From Neoarius graeffei (taxonomy: Eukaryota; Chordata; Actinopteri; Siluriformes; Ariidae), in contig NC_083572.1 of assembly GCF_027579695.1 (NCBI RefSeq), positions 11,442,915 through 11,506,914 of the forward strand: a DNA stretch of 64,000 bases. The letters are read 5' to 3'. The translations under genes were made by a program, and so were the position numbers. The stretch's first letter is position 1; each line of letters opens with the position of its first letter. The notes under the pieces were generated by a model. That model saw only the letters and a list, made by a program, of their open reading frames with translations. It did no database searches and was not told where the DNA came from. Below, in pieces: positions 44,242 through 54,152 of the stretch.

Positions 44242-44948
44242 CTTCTCATGGAGTTCATCACGTATGGACCGAAACATAATCACCATCATGTCAGGACAGA
44301 TTGTTGACTTCTTTGACCGGGACTTCAGGGAGCTTTATGCCATGTCACGCGAGCTCAACCTCTTCAAGGAGTTCAGCATCAGTAAACAGAATACAACAGC
44401 ATCAACCCGGGCGACTATAACGACACGGCCTGCGCTGCCCGCCACCTCCCGCTTCAATGTGAGTCTGGGAGACAAGGGGACTCTGAAAGTGCCCGCTCAC
44501 AAATACCACAACCCCAAATACCTCTTAGCGCTTGGCAACCTTCCTGAAGACATCAGCACTCCACAGGCTCTGCTCAGTAAAATGGAGGAATCGATCGAAA
44601 AGTTTGCAGCAGAGGGAAATCCAGTGGAAGAAGACGAGATATTGGAATCGCAGGCCCCACCTTTGTCTCCGAAGGGGGGAAAAAGGAACGGATTGTCTCG
44701 GATGTCTTTGAAGAAAAGATTACCTGACATGCAAAGCTTGAAACAAAAAACAGCTAGTAAGAAGAAGGAGGGGAAAGCGGGTGAGGGAGATCCTGGTCCC
44801 TCTACGACGACAAATCTGACACCAGCCACCAGTACGATTGGAGACATTACAGAGAGCCCAGAGAACCCTACTGCTGAAACAAAGAGTAAAAAGAAGGCCA
44901 GTAAAAAGGCCAGTAAAAAGAGCAAGTCACCAAAAAGTGAAGATCAGG
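44242..44948 (+). CDS. fam83f: fam83f exon 4 (end of DUF1669 and basic tail)
   Basis: Completes codon 250 (Ser) and encodes residues 251-485. It starts FSWSSSRMDRN, the SYSFTWS-type motif that ends the pseudo-PLD core. FDRDF (residues 274-278) has the F-x-x-x-F spacing known to bind CK1 in FAM83 proteins. The later part is low-complexity and strongly basic: MSLKKRLPD and, near the end, three KKASKK-type blocks (KSKKKASKKASKKSKSPKSE). Acceptor GTTGTCCAG; donor CAGG|GTATGT, phase 1. An alternative read-through stop lies at 45044, inside the intron. Confidence 0.95.
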
Positions 44949-45393
44949 GTATGTATAATCATTGTCGATGTCCTATACTTTCTTTCAGTCTGGACTTTGG
45001 CGAAATCATGACACGGAGAAAGTATTCATGTCTCCCATTTAATTGAATCCCATCCATTTTCCAAAATGAAATAAAATTGGCATATGATCCAATCAAAGCA
45101 ATTAAAGTGATAGTTTTGTGGGGGGGAAAGGGAGAAATATTTCGACTTGTCATAAATCAACCATGTCATGACTTTGCTTGTTTGGTCTTTGGTGAATGTT
45201 GCTAACACAGACGTTTTCTGCTGGCAGGTTAGCAAACTGCAGGTCACCTCGAAAAACACTGTCTGCATAATTAATGTTTTAAAGCATTTTATCCATTTTG
45301 TTTTAGTGGAGCTCCTGCAGCGCCCCAGAGGCATAGTGTGTGGATACATAAAGAAACCCATCGAGTTAGTTTCTGATGGTTTCGGTCCTGTGC

Positions 45394-46008
45394 GTGCCTG
45401 CCACCATACCAGTGTTAGTAATTATCAGTCCTAAACACCGCCTAGTGGCCAGTGTTAGTAATTGCCAGTCCTAAACACTGCCTTGTGGCCACTGTTAATT
45501 ACCAGTCCTAAACACCACCTAGTGGCCAGTGTTAGTAATTACCAGTCCTAAACACCACCTAGTGGCCAGTGTTAGTAATTACTAGTCATACACACCACCT
45601 AGTGGCCAGTGTTAGTAATTACCAGTCCTAAACACCACCTAGTGGCCAGTGTTAGTAATTACTAGTCATACACACCGCCTAGTGGCCAGTTTTAGTAATT
45701 ACCAGTCATACACACCACCTAGTGGCCAGTGTTAGTAATTACCAGTCCTAAACACCACCTAGTGGCCAGTGTTAGTAATTACTAGTCATACACACCGCCT
45801 AGTGGCCAGTTTTAGTAATTACCAGTCATACACACCACCTAGTGGCCAGTGTTAGTAATTACCAGTCCTAAACACCACCTAGTGGCCAGTGTTAGTAATT
45901 ACTAGTCATACACACCGCCTAGTGGCCAGTTTTAGTAATTACCAGTCATATACACCACCTAGTGGCCAGTGTTAGTAATTACCAGTCCTAAACACTGCCT
46001 TGTGGCCA
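45394..46008. repeat. 40-bp minisatellite, first block (15 units)
   Basis: Tandem units of ~40 bp, typical wording GTGTTAGTAATTACCAGTCC then TAAACACCACCTAGTGGCCA. Much of the block repeats with a 120-bp (three-unit) period: sequence at 45661, 45781 and 45901 is nearly identical. On the - strand most units contain TGGCCACTAGGTGGTGT, close to the CTCF core consensus. The array lies in fam83f intron 4. Confidence 0.95.
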
Positions 46009-46015
46009 GTGTTTG

Positions 46016-46611
46016 TTAGTCTGGCTAACGCGACTTCAGAGCTCTCCGAGCTATTGGTCTGGCCAAGATATTAAGCCCAACCGTTTCCCAGAGCCCGTGG
46101 TTGACCCGCCTCCCTGAAATGCCTCAGTTTGCTACTGGTCGAAGCCAGAAAAGGCTGTGACGAAGATTAAACCAATCACATCACTCTTTCCTCTGACGTA
46201 TGCGACGCGACGGGGCTAACTGGTAGATTAAACTCTTACCGAAGCCGGTCGGGAGCAAGGCGAAAACGTCCTTCCTTTCAATAAATACCTCCAGGGCTGC
46301 TCTTTGCTCCGTTTTCAATGAAAACTTCCCGTTGAATGCTTTCAATACAGCACCTATGCGTAATAGATGCGGAAGCGTGAATGAAGCGCTTCCGGCATAG
46401 ATTCTGTAAACAATCTATGGCTTCCGGTCGCAGTTCTACTACGTCACTGCCTTGAACACGCCTCTACCCAGGGCCGTTGGAGATGCTCAAAGTTGATTGG
46501 TTCCCGATTTTTCGGGAGCTTGGAAGAGCTGTAGATAGCTTGCCTGGCCAGACTAAGCTCGCAACAGGCCCTCGTGTTGCGTCACGCTTAGGATGGGCGG
46601 GCCCAGGCTAA
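46016..46611. mobile_element. 596-bp insertion inside the minisatellite
   Basis: Begins TTAGTCTGGCTAACGCG and ends CCCAGGCTAA, giving a short imperfect inverted pair (TTAGYCTGG). The flanks GTGTTTG (46009-46015) and GTGTTCG (46612-46618) look like a 7-bp target duplication with one change. An internal GGCCAGACTAAG near 46548 repeats the terminus. GC-rich, no ORF; likely a non-autonomous DNA element. Confidence 0.65.
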
Positions 46612-46618
46612 GTGTTCG

Positions 46619-47056
46619 TAATTACCAGTCCTAAACACCACCTAGTGGCCAGTGTTAGTAATTACCAGTCATACACACCGCCTAGTGGCCAGTGTTAGTA
46701 ATTACCAGTCATACACACCACCTAGTGGCCAGTTTTAATAATTACCAGTCATACACACCACCTCGTGGCCAGTGTTCATAATTACCAGTCATACACACCA
46801 CCTCGTGGCCAGTGTTAGTAATTACCAGACAAACACACCACCTAGTGGCCAGTTTTAATAATTACCAGTCATACACACCACCTCGTGGCCAGTGTTCATA
46901 ATTACCAGTCCTAAACACCACCTAATGGCCAATGTTAGTAATTACCAGGCAAACACACCACCTAGTGGCCAGTGTTAGTAATTACCAGTCGTTCACACCA
47001 CTTAGTGGCCAGTGTTAGTAATTACCAGTCGTTCACACTGCCAAGTGGCCAGTGTC
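46619..47056. repeat. 40-bp minisatellite, second block (11 units)
   Basis: Continuation of the array after the insertion. Units are more varied (CACCTCGTGGCC, CACCTAATGGCC, CACTTAGTGGCC), and the three-unit period is less clear. Confidence 0.93.
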
Positions 47057-47496
47057 AGCCGGTAAAGAAATAAAACAAAAGAGGCTGGCTGTGATCTAAG
47101 AAAATTCTGCAACCTAGAAACAGATGGGAGCTCTGCTTTTAGGCAGTGGCTCAATCTATATATTACAGATAACAATGTCATACACTGTCAGAAACAACTT
47201 TCCAGAGTCTCTTTTAGCATGACGCTAAACTTCCCTTAGCCTTGTACCTTCGATGCAAACCCGAAGAAGCAAATTTCAGTCACCAAACATATCATAGCCA
47301 GTCAAGGAGAAAATTGTGTACATGTAATTTCTGGCTAAACTTTAAGTCCAACAGTGGCTCTCTGACAGCAAATATTCAAACTCAGTACTGTTCAGTCATT
47401 AGTATGTAGCATCTATTAGCATCCAAACACTACTAATGTTTATACAACTTTTTTGTCCTCCTTAAAGCCTCACTATAACTTTTCTCTCTTTTTTAG
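47057..47496. other. end of fam83f intron 4
   Basis: Nothing recognised; ends with the strong acceptor CTTTTCTCTCTTTTTTAG. Confidence 0.6.
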
Positions 47497-47543
47497 GTTC
47501 AGAAAGCCATAAAGACAAGAAGAAGAGTTGTGAAATCTCCTGA
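47497..47543 (+). CDS. fam83f: fam83f exon 5 with C-terminal CAAX box
   Basis: Completes a split glycine codon and encodes SESHKDKKKSCEIS then TGA. Phase 1 matches the donor of exon 4. The summed CDS is 1503 bases, giving 500 residues, the same length as human FAM83F. Cysteine 497 lies in CEIS, a CAAX box with serine at X, which favours farnesylation. Human FAM83F is reported to be farnesylated at the corresponding C-terminal cysteine and held at the plasma membrane. The upstream KDKKK and the lysine blocks of exon 4 would supply the basic second signal. The presence of the CAAX box strongly supports this small exon as real. Confidence 0.93.
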
Positions 47544-47550
47544 AGACTTG

Positions 47551-47556
47551 AATAAA
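47551..47556 (+). terminator. possible fam83f poly(A) signal
   Basis: AATAAA eight bases after the stop codon. Use of it would give a 3' UTR of only a few tens of bases. Later signals cannot be excluded. Confidence 0.35.
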
Positions 47557-47616
47557 ACAAATACACTTGAAAAAGAAAAGAAAAACTTTCCAAGTTTCCC
47601 CTCACTCCAAGAGGCT

Positions 47617-47745
47617 CATCTCATCTCATTATCTCTAGCCACTTTATTCTGCTCTACAGGGTCGTAGGCAAGCTGGAGCCTATCCCAGCTGACTACGGGC
47701 GAAAGGCAGGGTACACCCTGGACAAGTCGCCAGGTCATCACAGGG
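47617..47745 (-). repeat. truncated SINE with 14-bp TSD just after fam83f stop
   Basis: Only the tail-proximal ~130 bp of the dominant SINE, reverse orientation. CACTCCAAGAGGCT flanks it at 47603-47616 and 47746-47759, so it is a genuine 5'-truncated insertion. It may lie inside the fam83f 3' UTR. Confidence 0.93.
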
Positions 47746-47887
47746 CACTCCAAGAGGCTAATCAGCCTAATATTTGCTTGTTTCATTTTGCAGACTAATT
47801 TAGGAAATGAGTCTCTCCTGATATCTTTGTTGTAAATACATTCCCAAATTTAATTTCGAGGTAAAGTAGAGAATAGGATTTTATTAT

Positions 47888-48340
47888 CCACTGATCAGCC
47901 ATACCATTAAAACAACTGCAGGTGAAGTGAATAACATTGATTATCTCATTACAATGGCACCTGTCAAGGGGTAGGATATATTAGGCAGCAAGAAGAGAAC
48001 AGTCAGTTCTTGAAGTTGATGTGTTGGAAGCAGGAAAAATGGGCAAACTTAAGGCTCTGAGCAGCTTTGACAAGGGCCAAATTGTGATGGTGAGATGGCT
48101 GGGTCTGAGCATCTCCAAAATGGCACATCTTCTGGCGTATTCCCAGTCTGCAGTGGTTAGTGCCTACCAAAAGTGGTCCAAGGAAGGACAACCGGTGAAC
48201 CAGAGAAAGGGTCATGGGTGTTGAAGGCTCATTGATTCGGATGGGGCACGAAGGCTAGCCCATATGGTCCAATCCCACAGAAGAGCTACTGTAGCACAAA
48301 CTGCAGAAAAAGTTAATGCTGTTTTGTTCACTCAGAGGAA
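47888..48340 (+). pseudogene. Tc1-like transposon remnant (N-terminal part)
   Basis: The sequence CCACTGATCAGCCATACCATTAAAAC and the following AATGGCACCTGTCAAGGGGT are as in fish Tc1-like elements. The + strand frames give [20 protein letters not shown] and [20 protein letters not shown], a helix-turn-helix DNA-binding start. A premature stop follows, and the catalytic part is missing. It is the complement of the C-terminal remnant at 22219-23030. Confidence 0.75.
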
Positions 48341-48829
48341 TGAAATATGAGCCCGCATAAACACCCACGATTTGTGAGCTTTGGTATCTGATAAGGGAGA
48401 GTCAGGCAATCGAGCCCTTCCTCCCAGAGAGCACATACACTTTTGCTATATTCTTGTCAAACAAGCACGAAGTCAAGTAGTCATGTTCATGTGGGTATGT
48501 TCATGCCGTCCCAGCAAACATGCCCACACTGGTGTTTTACAGGTAAGCTATAGGTAGTGTGGGTCAGGGCAAACGCACAAAAGGGGAACTGAAGTCATTT
48601 TTAAACTTGCTTTATTTCTGAATTAACGTTATTCAGTGACAGTTTCGGTTTTATTAACCTTATATCGTGACTCGTATTGGCATATTATATTACACTTATA
48701 AGCCTTTTCGGTTTTTAGCCATGTTGAATGTAGTTAGTTTGGTCCACAGCAGGCGTCGCTTATCCACGAGACTTGTGCGAGACTTCAAACGTGAAGTGTC
48801 AGCGCTGCCATTTTGAAAACTGTTTACAT
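48341..48829. other. fam83f-cytohesin intergenic, nothing recognised
   Basis: No gene or repeat ends identified. Confidence 0.45.
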
Positions 48830-49189
48830 AGCGGCCAGATCGCCATATAATTCCGATTTAGATTAATTTCGAGATTCGCCAGCTTCATCAGCGATGGAGA
48901 TTATTCCATACGACTTCCAACCAGCGTGGAGTAAAGAAGAGTTGGAAAGACGGCAGGATAAGGACGAGTCCGTCGCGCTGGTTTGTGCGTCATTACTGTC
49001 GCACAATTAAAACGTGCCAGATCAGGCGGCTGGTGGGCTTTCAAAATAATACATACATGCATGTATTTTTGTGATAAATACATATTATACCGAGCGCATT
49101 TCCCACATAATCCTCACTAAGGTTTCTGACAGCACTACAAAATGGCGTCCTGACTATATAGTGAGTAGGGAGCGATTTCAGACACAGGG
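48830..49189. mobile_element. TIR element, truncated relative of 4508-9103
   Basis: The right end ATAGTGAGTAGGGAGCGATT then TCAGACACAGGG matches the terminus near 9060-9103. The interior GTCGCACAATTAAAACGTGCC is the reverse complement of 5855-5885. The left end was not located. Confidence 0.6.
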
Positions 49190-49190
49190 A

Positions 49191-49923
49191 AAACTTCCGG
49201 CTTGATTACAATGTCTTTTGACAATGTTGGCAGATTATGGTCACTTTGATTTCCGCTGTATGTTTTACTTCCATCCTACGATGTTTCGCACAGGTCTCAG
49301 CGAATCTTGTTTACGGCCATTGCTTTGACATATGGACTGATATATTACAGAGCATATTTCAAACACTCATAACTTGCTATAGCAGTGACAAAATAGCTGT
49401 CAGAAATGCGTTCCTACTTTTTATAAAATGCAATAAATAGAATTTTGATAATAAAAAATTTGCCTTCAGGTCCCCTTAAAGTCCCACACATGGGCACACC
49501 CACAAAAATCCCACGTGGGACCACTGTGGTCTCGCCTGCATCAGGTTACTGAGGGTTTGCACACTGATACAACATTGACCTCATAGCACTTGCCTGCACT
49601 GGCATGTTTTCTGGCATCTCTTCTAAATAACAAGCACAATATAACAGAAATGTTGTCTTTGCCTTGAACTCGGCCTTTCGTTAATTTTACCAAGTATCAT
49701 CACTTGACATAACTTTCACTAATAGGCTGTGTAAATCTACAGTCTGGACTGGAAAAAAACAAGCCCTTCATACCTTTCGTTGTATTTTTTTTTAAACTTA
49801 GGACTGTTCATTGTGCTATTGTTTTTATTTCCATAAAAGTAAAAAATAATCCACTTCAGCGTATTTGTTCACACCAATGAAGAAAGGCAAAAGCACCAGA
49901 GTTGCCATATGAAATGAAAAAGC
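49191..49923. other. intergenic, nothing recognised
   Basis: AT-rich, no supported feature. Confidence 0.5.
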
Positions 49924-49935
49924 AGATATTACACA

Positions 49936-50303
49936 GGCGGCACGGTGGTGTAGTGGTTAGCGCTGTCGCCTCACAGCAAGAAGGTCCGGGTTTGAGCCCC
50001 GTGGCCGACAAGGGCCTTTCTGTGCGGAGTTTGCATGTTCTCCCCGTGTCCGTGTGGGTTTCCTCCGGGTGCTCCGGTTTCCCCCAAAGACATGCAGGTT
50101 AGGTTAACTGGTGACTCTAAATTGAGCGTAGGTGTGAATGTGAGTGTGAATGGTTGTCTGTGTCTATGTGTCAGCCCTGTGATGACCTGGTGACTTGTCC
50201 AGGGTGTACCCCGCCTTTCGCCCGTAGTCAGCTGGGATAGGCTCCAGCTTGCTTGCGACCCTGTAGAACAGGATAAAGCGGCTAGAGACGATGAGATGAG
50301 ATG
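49936..50303 (+). repeat. SINE with 12-bp TSD
   Basis: Full-length, young copy flanked by AGATATTACACA at 49924-49935 and 50304-50315. Confidence 0.95.
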
Positions 50304-50315
50304 AGATATTACACA

Positions 50316-51194
50316 CCAAATATATCTCAGCTAGGTGACTGCATTTGGAGTGAGGGACGAATAGTAGTAATAAAATGCTATGGAGTCTTTTTTTTTTTCC
50401 TCCAGTCTCAGGGACGGGAAGACTTTAGCTTCAGTGTTGGGTTAAACATACAAACTTAGATTTCTCGTTTGAAAATATTTTATATCAGAACTGTGATAGA
50501 AACACATGACATGTTGGAAACAGATTTGAAGTAATTTGTTTGGTGCGATGTTGAAAACAGTGTTGCTACTGTGGAAACAATATAGAGCTGCACTGCCATC
50601 TAGTGGTTACTTTATGTCTGTGCATATATGTTAGGTATGTGTCTGTCTGTCTGTCTGTCTGTCTGTGTACAAAAATATATGACAGTCACTGAACATGAGC
50701 GTCTTACTTCCTCCTGTTGAGTTGCATTTACTGGGGTGTACGTGTGTGTCCAGGGTGTGTTGCAAAGCCTCTAACCACAGAAGGGAACGGCAATTCAGGG
50801 AAGTGTAAAGAACATATTCTGCAACAGCTCTTTAACAGGAAGCAGAGAAAAACAGGAAATAGGGCCCAGTGAGGTAAAACAGCACCCGAGCTAAACCACA
50901 AAACACATGATCATGATAGCTGGAGCTGGGTGGTTGCTATGAATGACTGATGTAAAAACAGTCATCGTAATAGTGAAAGATAAGACTGAAGGAAGTGGAC
51001 TTCGATGAGCCTTAAAGCTCTATAAATGTTTGGCCACTTTAAATCTTCCTTTTTTTTGTACATTAAATTGAAGAAAACTAGCATCCATACGAATGGCAGG
51101 AGACATTCTGATGATTTACTATAATTTGACTATAATTTGAGTCACAGGGTTGCACTTTTAAAGGGATCTCCCCTTTCAATCAGTCACAACTTTT
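50316..51194. other. intergenic with GTCT microsatellite
   Basis: Contains (GTCT)n at about 50640-50667 and a CTCF-like site at 50593. Otherwise nothing recognised. Confidence 0.5.
50593..50606 (-). promoter_or_regulatory. CTCF-like core motif
   Basis: The - strand reads CCACTAGATGGCAG, matching every position of the degenerate CTCF core CCASYAGRKGGCRS. It lies in non-repeat intergenic DNA between fam83f and the cytohesin. Occupancy is inference. Confidence 0.45.
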
Positions 51195-51352
51195 CACTCA
51201 TTAAAGCTCTAGTAGAGCCAAAATGACAAACGACAAAATGATGTTCACACAAGTGTAGTTTTCAGCTGAAGCTAAAAGCCTATGGTCGCTATTTACTTAA
51301 CCATTAAGCAAAGCTAGCAGATTAGCTAGCAATTTAGCTAGCAATGTACCTA

Positions 51353-52929
51353 CAGTGGTGCTTGAAAGTTTGTGAACCCTTTAGAATTTTCTATGTGACC
51401 TAAAACGTCATCAGATCTTCACACAAGTCCTACAAGTAGATAAAGAGAACCCAGTTAAACAAATGAGACAAAAATATTATACTTGGTCATTTATTTATTG
51501 AGGAAAATAATCCAATATTACATATCTGTGAGTGGCAAAAGTATGTGAATCTCTAGGATTAGCAGTTAATTTGAAGGTGAAATTAGAGTCAGGTGTTTTC
51601 AATCAATGGGGTGACAATCAGGTGTGAGTGGGCACCCTGTTTTATTTAAAGAACAGGGATCTATCAAAGTCTGATCTTCACAACACATGTTTATGGAAGT
51701 GTATCATGGCACGAACAAAGGAGATTTCTGAGGACCTCAGAAAAAGCGTTGTTGATGCTCATCAGGCTGGAAAAGGTTACAAAACCATCTCTAAAGAGTT
51801 TGGACTCCACCAATCCACAGTCAGACAGATTGTATACAAATGGAGGAAATTCAAGACCACTGTTACCCTCACCAGGAGTGGTCGACCAACAAAGATCAGT
51901 CCAAGAGCAAGGTGTGTAATAGTTGGCGAGGTCACAAAGGACCCCAGGGTAACTTCTAAGCAACTGAAGGCCTCTCTCATATTGGCTAATGTTAATGTTC
52001 ATGAGTCCACCATCAGGAGAACACTGAACAACAATGGTGTGCATGGTAGGGTTGCAAGGAGAAAGCCACGGCTCTCCAAAAAGAACATTGCTGCTCATCT
52101 GCAGTTTGCTAAAGATTACATGGACAAGCCAGAAGTTTTGTGCATGGATGAGACCAAAATAGAAATTTTTGGTTTAAATGAGAAGCGTTATGTTTGGAGA
52201 AAGGAAAACACTGCATTCCAGCATAAGAACCTTATCCCATCTGTGAAACGTGGTGGTAGTTTCATGGTTTGGGCCTGTTTTGCTGCATCTGGGCCAGGAC
52301 AGTTTGCCATCATTGATGGAACAATGAATTCTAAATTATACCAGTGAATTCTAAAGGAAAATGTCAGGACATCTGTCCATGAACTGAATCTCAAGAGAAG
52401 GTGGGTCGTGCAGCAAGACAGCGACCCTAAGCACACAAGTTGTTTTACCAAAAATGGGTAAAGAAGAATAAAGTTAATGTTTTGAAATGGCCAAGTCAAA
52501 GTCCTGACCTTAATCCAATTGAAACGTTGTGGAAGGACCTGAAGTGAGCAGTTCATATGAGGAAACCCACCAACATCCCAGAGTTGAAGCTGTTCTGTAT
52601 GGAGGAATGGGCTAAAATTCCTCCAAGCCAGTGTGCAGGACTGATCAATGGTTACCAGAAATGTTTAGGTGCAGTTATTGCTGCACAGGGGGGTCACACC
52701 AGATACTGAAAGCAAAGGTTCACATACTTTTGCCATTCACAGATATGTAATATTGGATCATTTTCCTCAATAAATAAATGACCAAGTATAATATGTTTGT
52801 CTCATTTGTTTAACTGGGTTCCCTTTATCTACTTTTAGGACTTGTGTGAAAATCTGATGTTGTTTTAGGTCATATTTATGCAAAAATATAGAAAATTCTA
52901 AAGGGTTCGCAAACTTTCAAGCACCACTG
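51353..52929 (+). mobile_element. Tc1-like transposon, complete but dead
   Basis: 1577 bp between TA dinucleotides (51351-51352 and 52930-52931). The termini CAGTGGTGCTTGAAAGTTTG and its near-complement are inverted. The length is normal for Tc1 elements. It is the same family as 54153-55774, in opposite orientation. Confidence 0.92.
51706..52560 (+). pseudogene. Tc1 transposase, broken
   Basis: Starts MARTKEISEDLRKSVVDAHQ, followed by two helix-turn-helix regions with GRPTKI between. The first catalytic aspartate is present (CMDETKIE), but several residues before it (GYWKNVLW in the sister copy) are deleted. An in-frame TGA at 52345 replaces an arginine (CGA in the sister copy). The second aspartate (QQDSDPKH) and the glutamate (LNPIETLW) can still be read after it, with a further frameshift between them near 52440-52450. 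Confidence 0.88.
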
Positions 52930-53220
52930 TAGCTAAAAATATCACACATAGCAATATTTTCCTCAGATGTGTTGGTAAATTCCTCAGAAAATGGATACAT
53001 ACCATTGAAATTGCACTTAGCAAATCACTACTAAAGCTAAACTTCCATAGATATATTGAGAAATATTAGCATTGAGTCACAGCTCATGAACAATTTCAAC
53101 TTGACAGAGCTAGCGAGCATGTAGCTCGCTAAAAACATCAGAAATATGAATATTTTCCTCAGAGGTGCTGGTGAATTATGAAGAAACGGCTGCATATGAA
53201 TAAAATTACAAGTTCAGAGT

Positions 53221-54150
53221 CACAATCATGATTTTTGGTCCATGGACACTGGAGTATTTAAGCAATTTGTCTTGCTGTTACCGTACAGACATTAAATATT
53301 ACAATAGCATAACAGAGACAAGGACATAAAAAACAAACACCTATCTCACTTTTTCCAATCTGACTGCACTGATTCAGTCAATTCACATCATTCATCAGGG
53401 AAAAGCTATGAAACAATTATAACTAAACACAATACCATACATGCCAGTCTTTTTTTATCCTTGTGCACTATTATTTATAAAATGTTAGGTTTGGAATGGA
53501 ATCATTTAATATTTTCATCGAGATAGTATCGAAGTTAAGACAGTGTCATAGATATCAGTAAGATCAGAGTTTTATAACCATGCAGTTCCTCATATAAACA
53601 GCAGAGTGAGCACTGGCAGGCCTATAATTAGTCTTTAAAACAGGAACCAGAAACCCAAGCAAAAGTAATGATGTCATTTTGTTTCCTGAATTTTTGGTTA
53701 ATTCTGCAAATTAAAAAGAAAGAAAGGGGGGAAAAAAGGAAGATGTTTTTAAAATACTTTTCCCGAACATGTTAGGACTTTTTTCATTTTGTGTCAAATT
53801 TTTATAAAGAACTGTGTTAGCCCCAGAAATTATCACCTGATCACAATATCAACTTCCTCTTGCAAAACAGTTCACCACGATTCTGAAGATCTGACTGAAT
53901 ACTTTTACAAAGTAGCTTCATGGAAACCCAGATGTTTATCTGAGGTTTATTCATTGACACTTATTCAGAAATCAAAATGAAGCTACTGGTTTGATGAGGC
54001 TGGATTTTGCGGAACGGAATCCAGTAAATATGTTGAAAAATATCTGTATTTGAGACCAGTTATGAACTTGAGCGGTGTAGCTGAGGTCGGGGAACTGTCA
54101 GATCCAGATATATTTGGAGCACTAAATGTGACATTGTGGCATGACACTCA
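53221..54150. other. intergenic, nothing recognised
   Basis: AT-rich DNA between two Tc1 insertions; no supported feature. Confidence 0.5.
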
Positions 54151-54152
54151 TA

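Larger units (their letters stand above)
51195..53220 (+). repeat. repeat family copy split by a Tc1 element
   Basis: 51195-51352 and 52930-53220 together match 61305-61735. Shared words are CATTAAAGCT, CAAGTGTAGTTTTCAGCTGA, AGCAATATTTTCCTCAGATG and CTAAACTTCCATAGATATAT. The equivalent site near 61466 has no insertion, so this copy and that one are filled and empty sites for the Tc1 at 51353. Confidence 0.8.

Noticed and set aside
44497-44925. 142-codon - strand frame opposite fam83f exon 4
   Set aside because: Shadow of the lysine-rich + strand coding sequence (KKK reads as FFF/LLL on the other strand); not a membrane protein.
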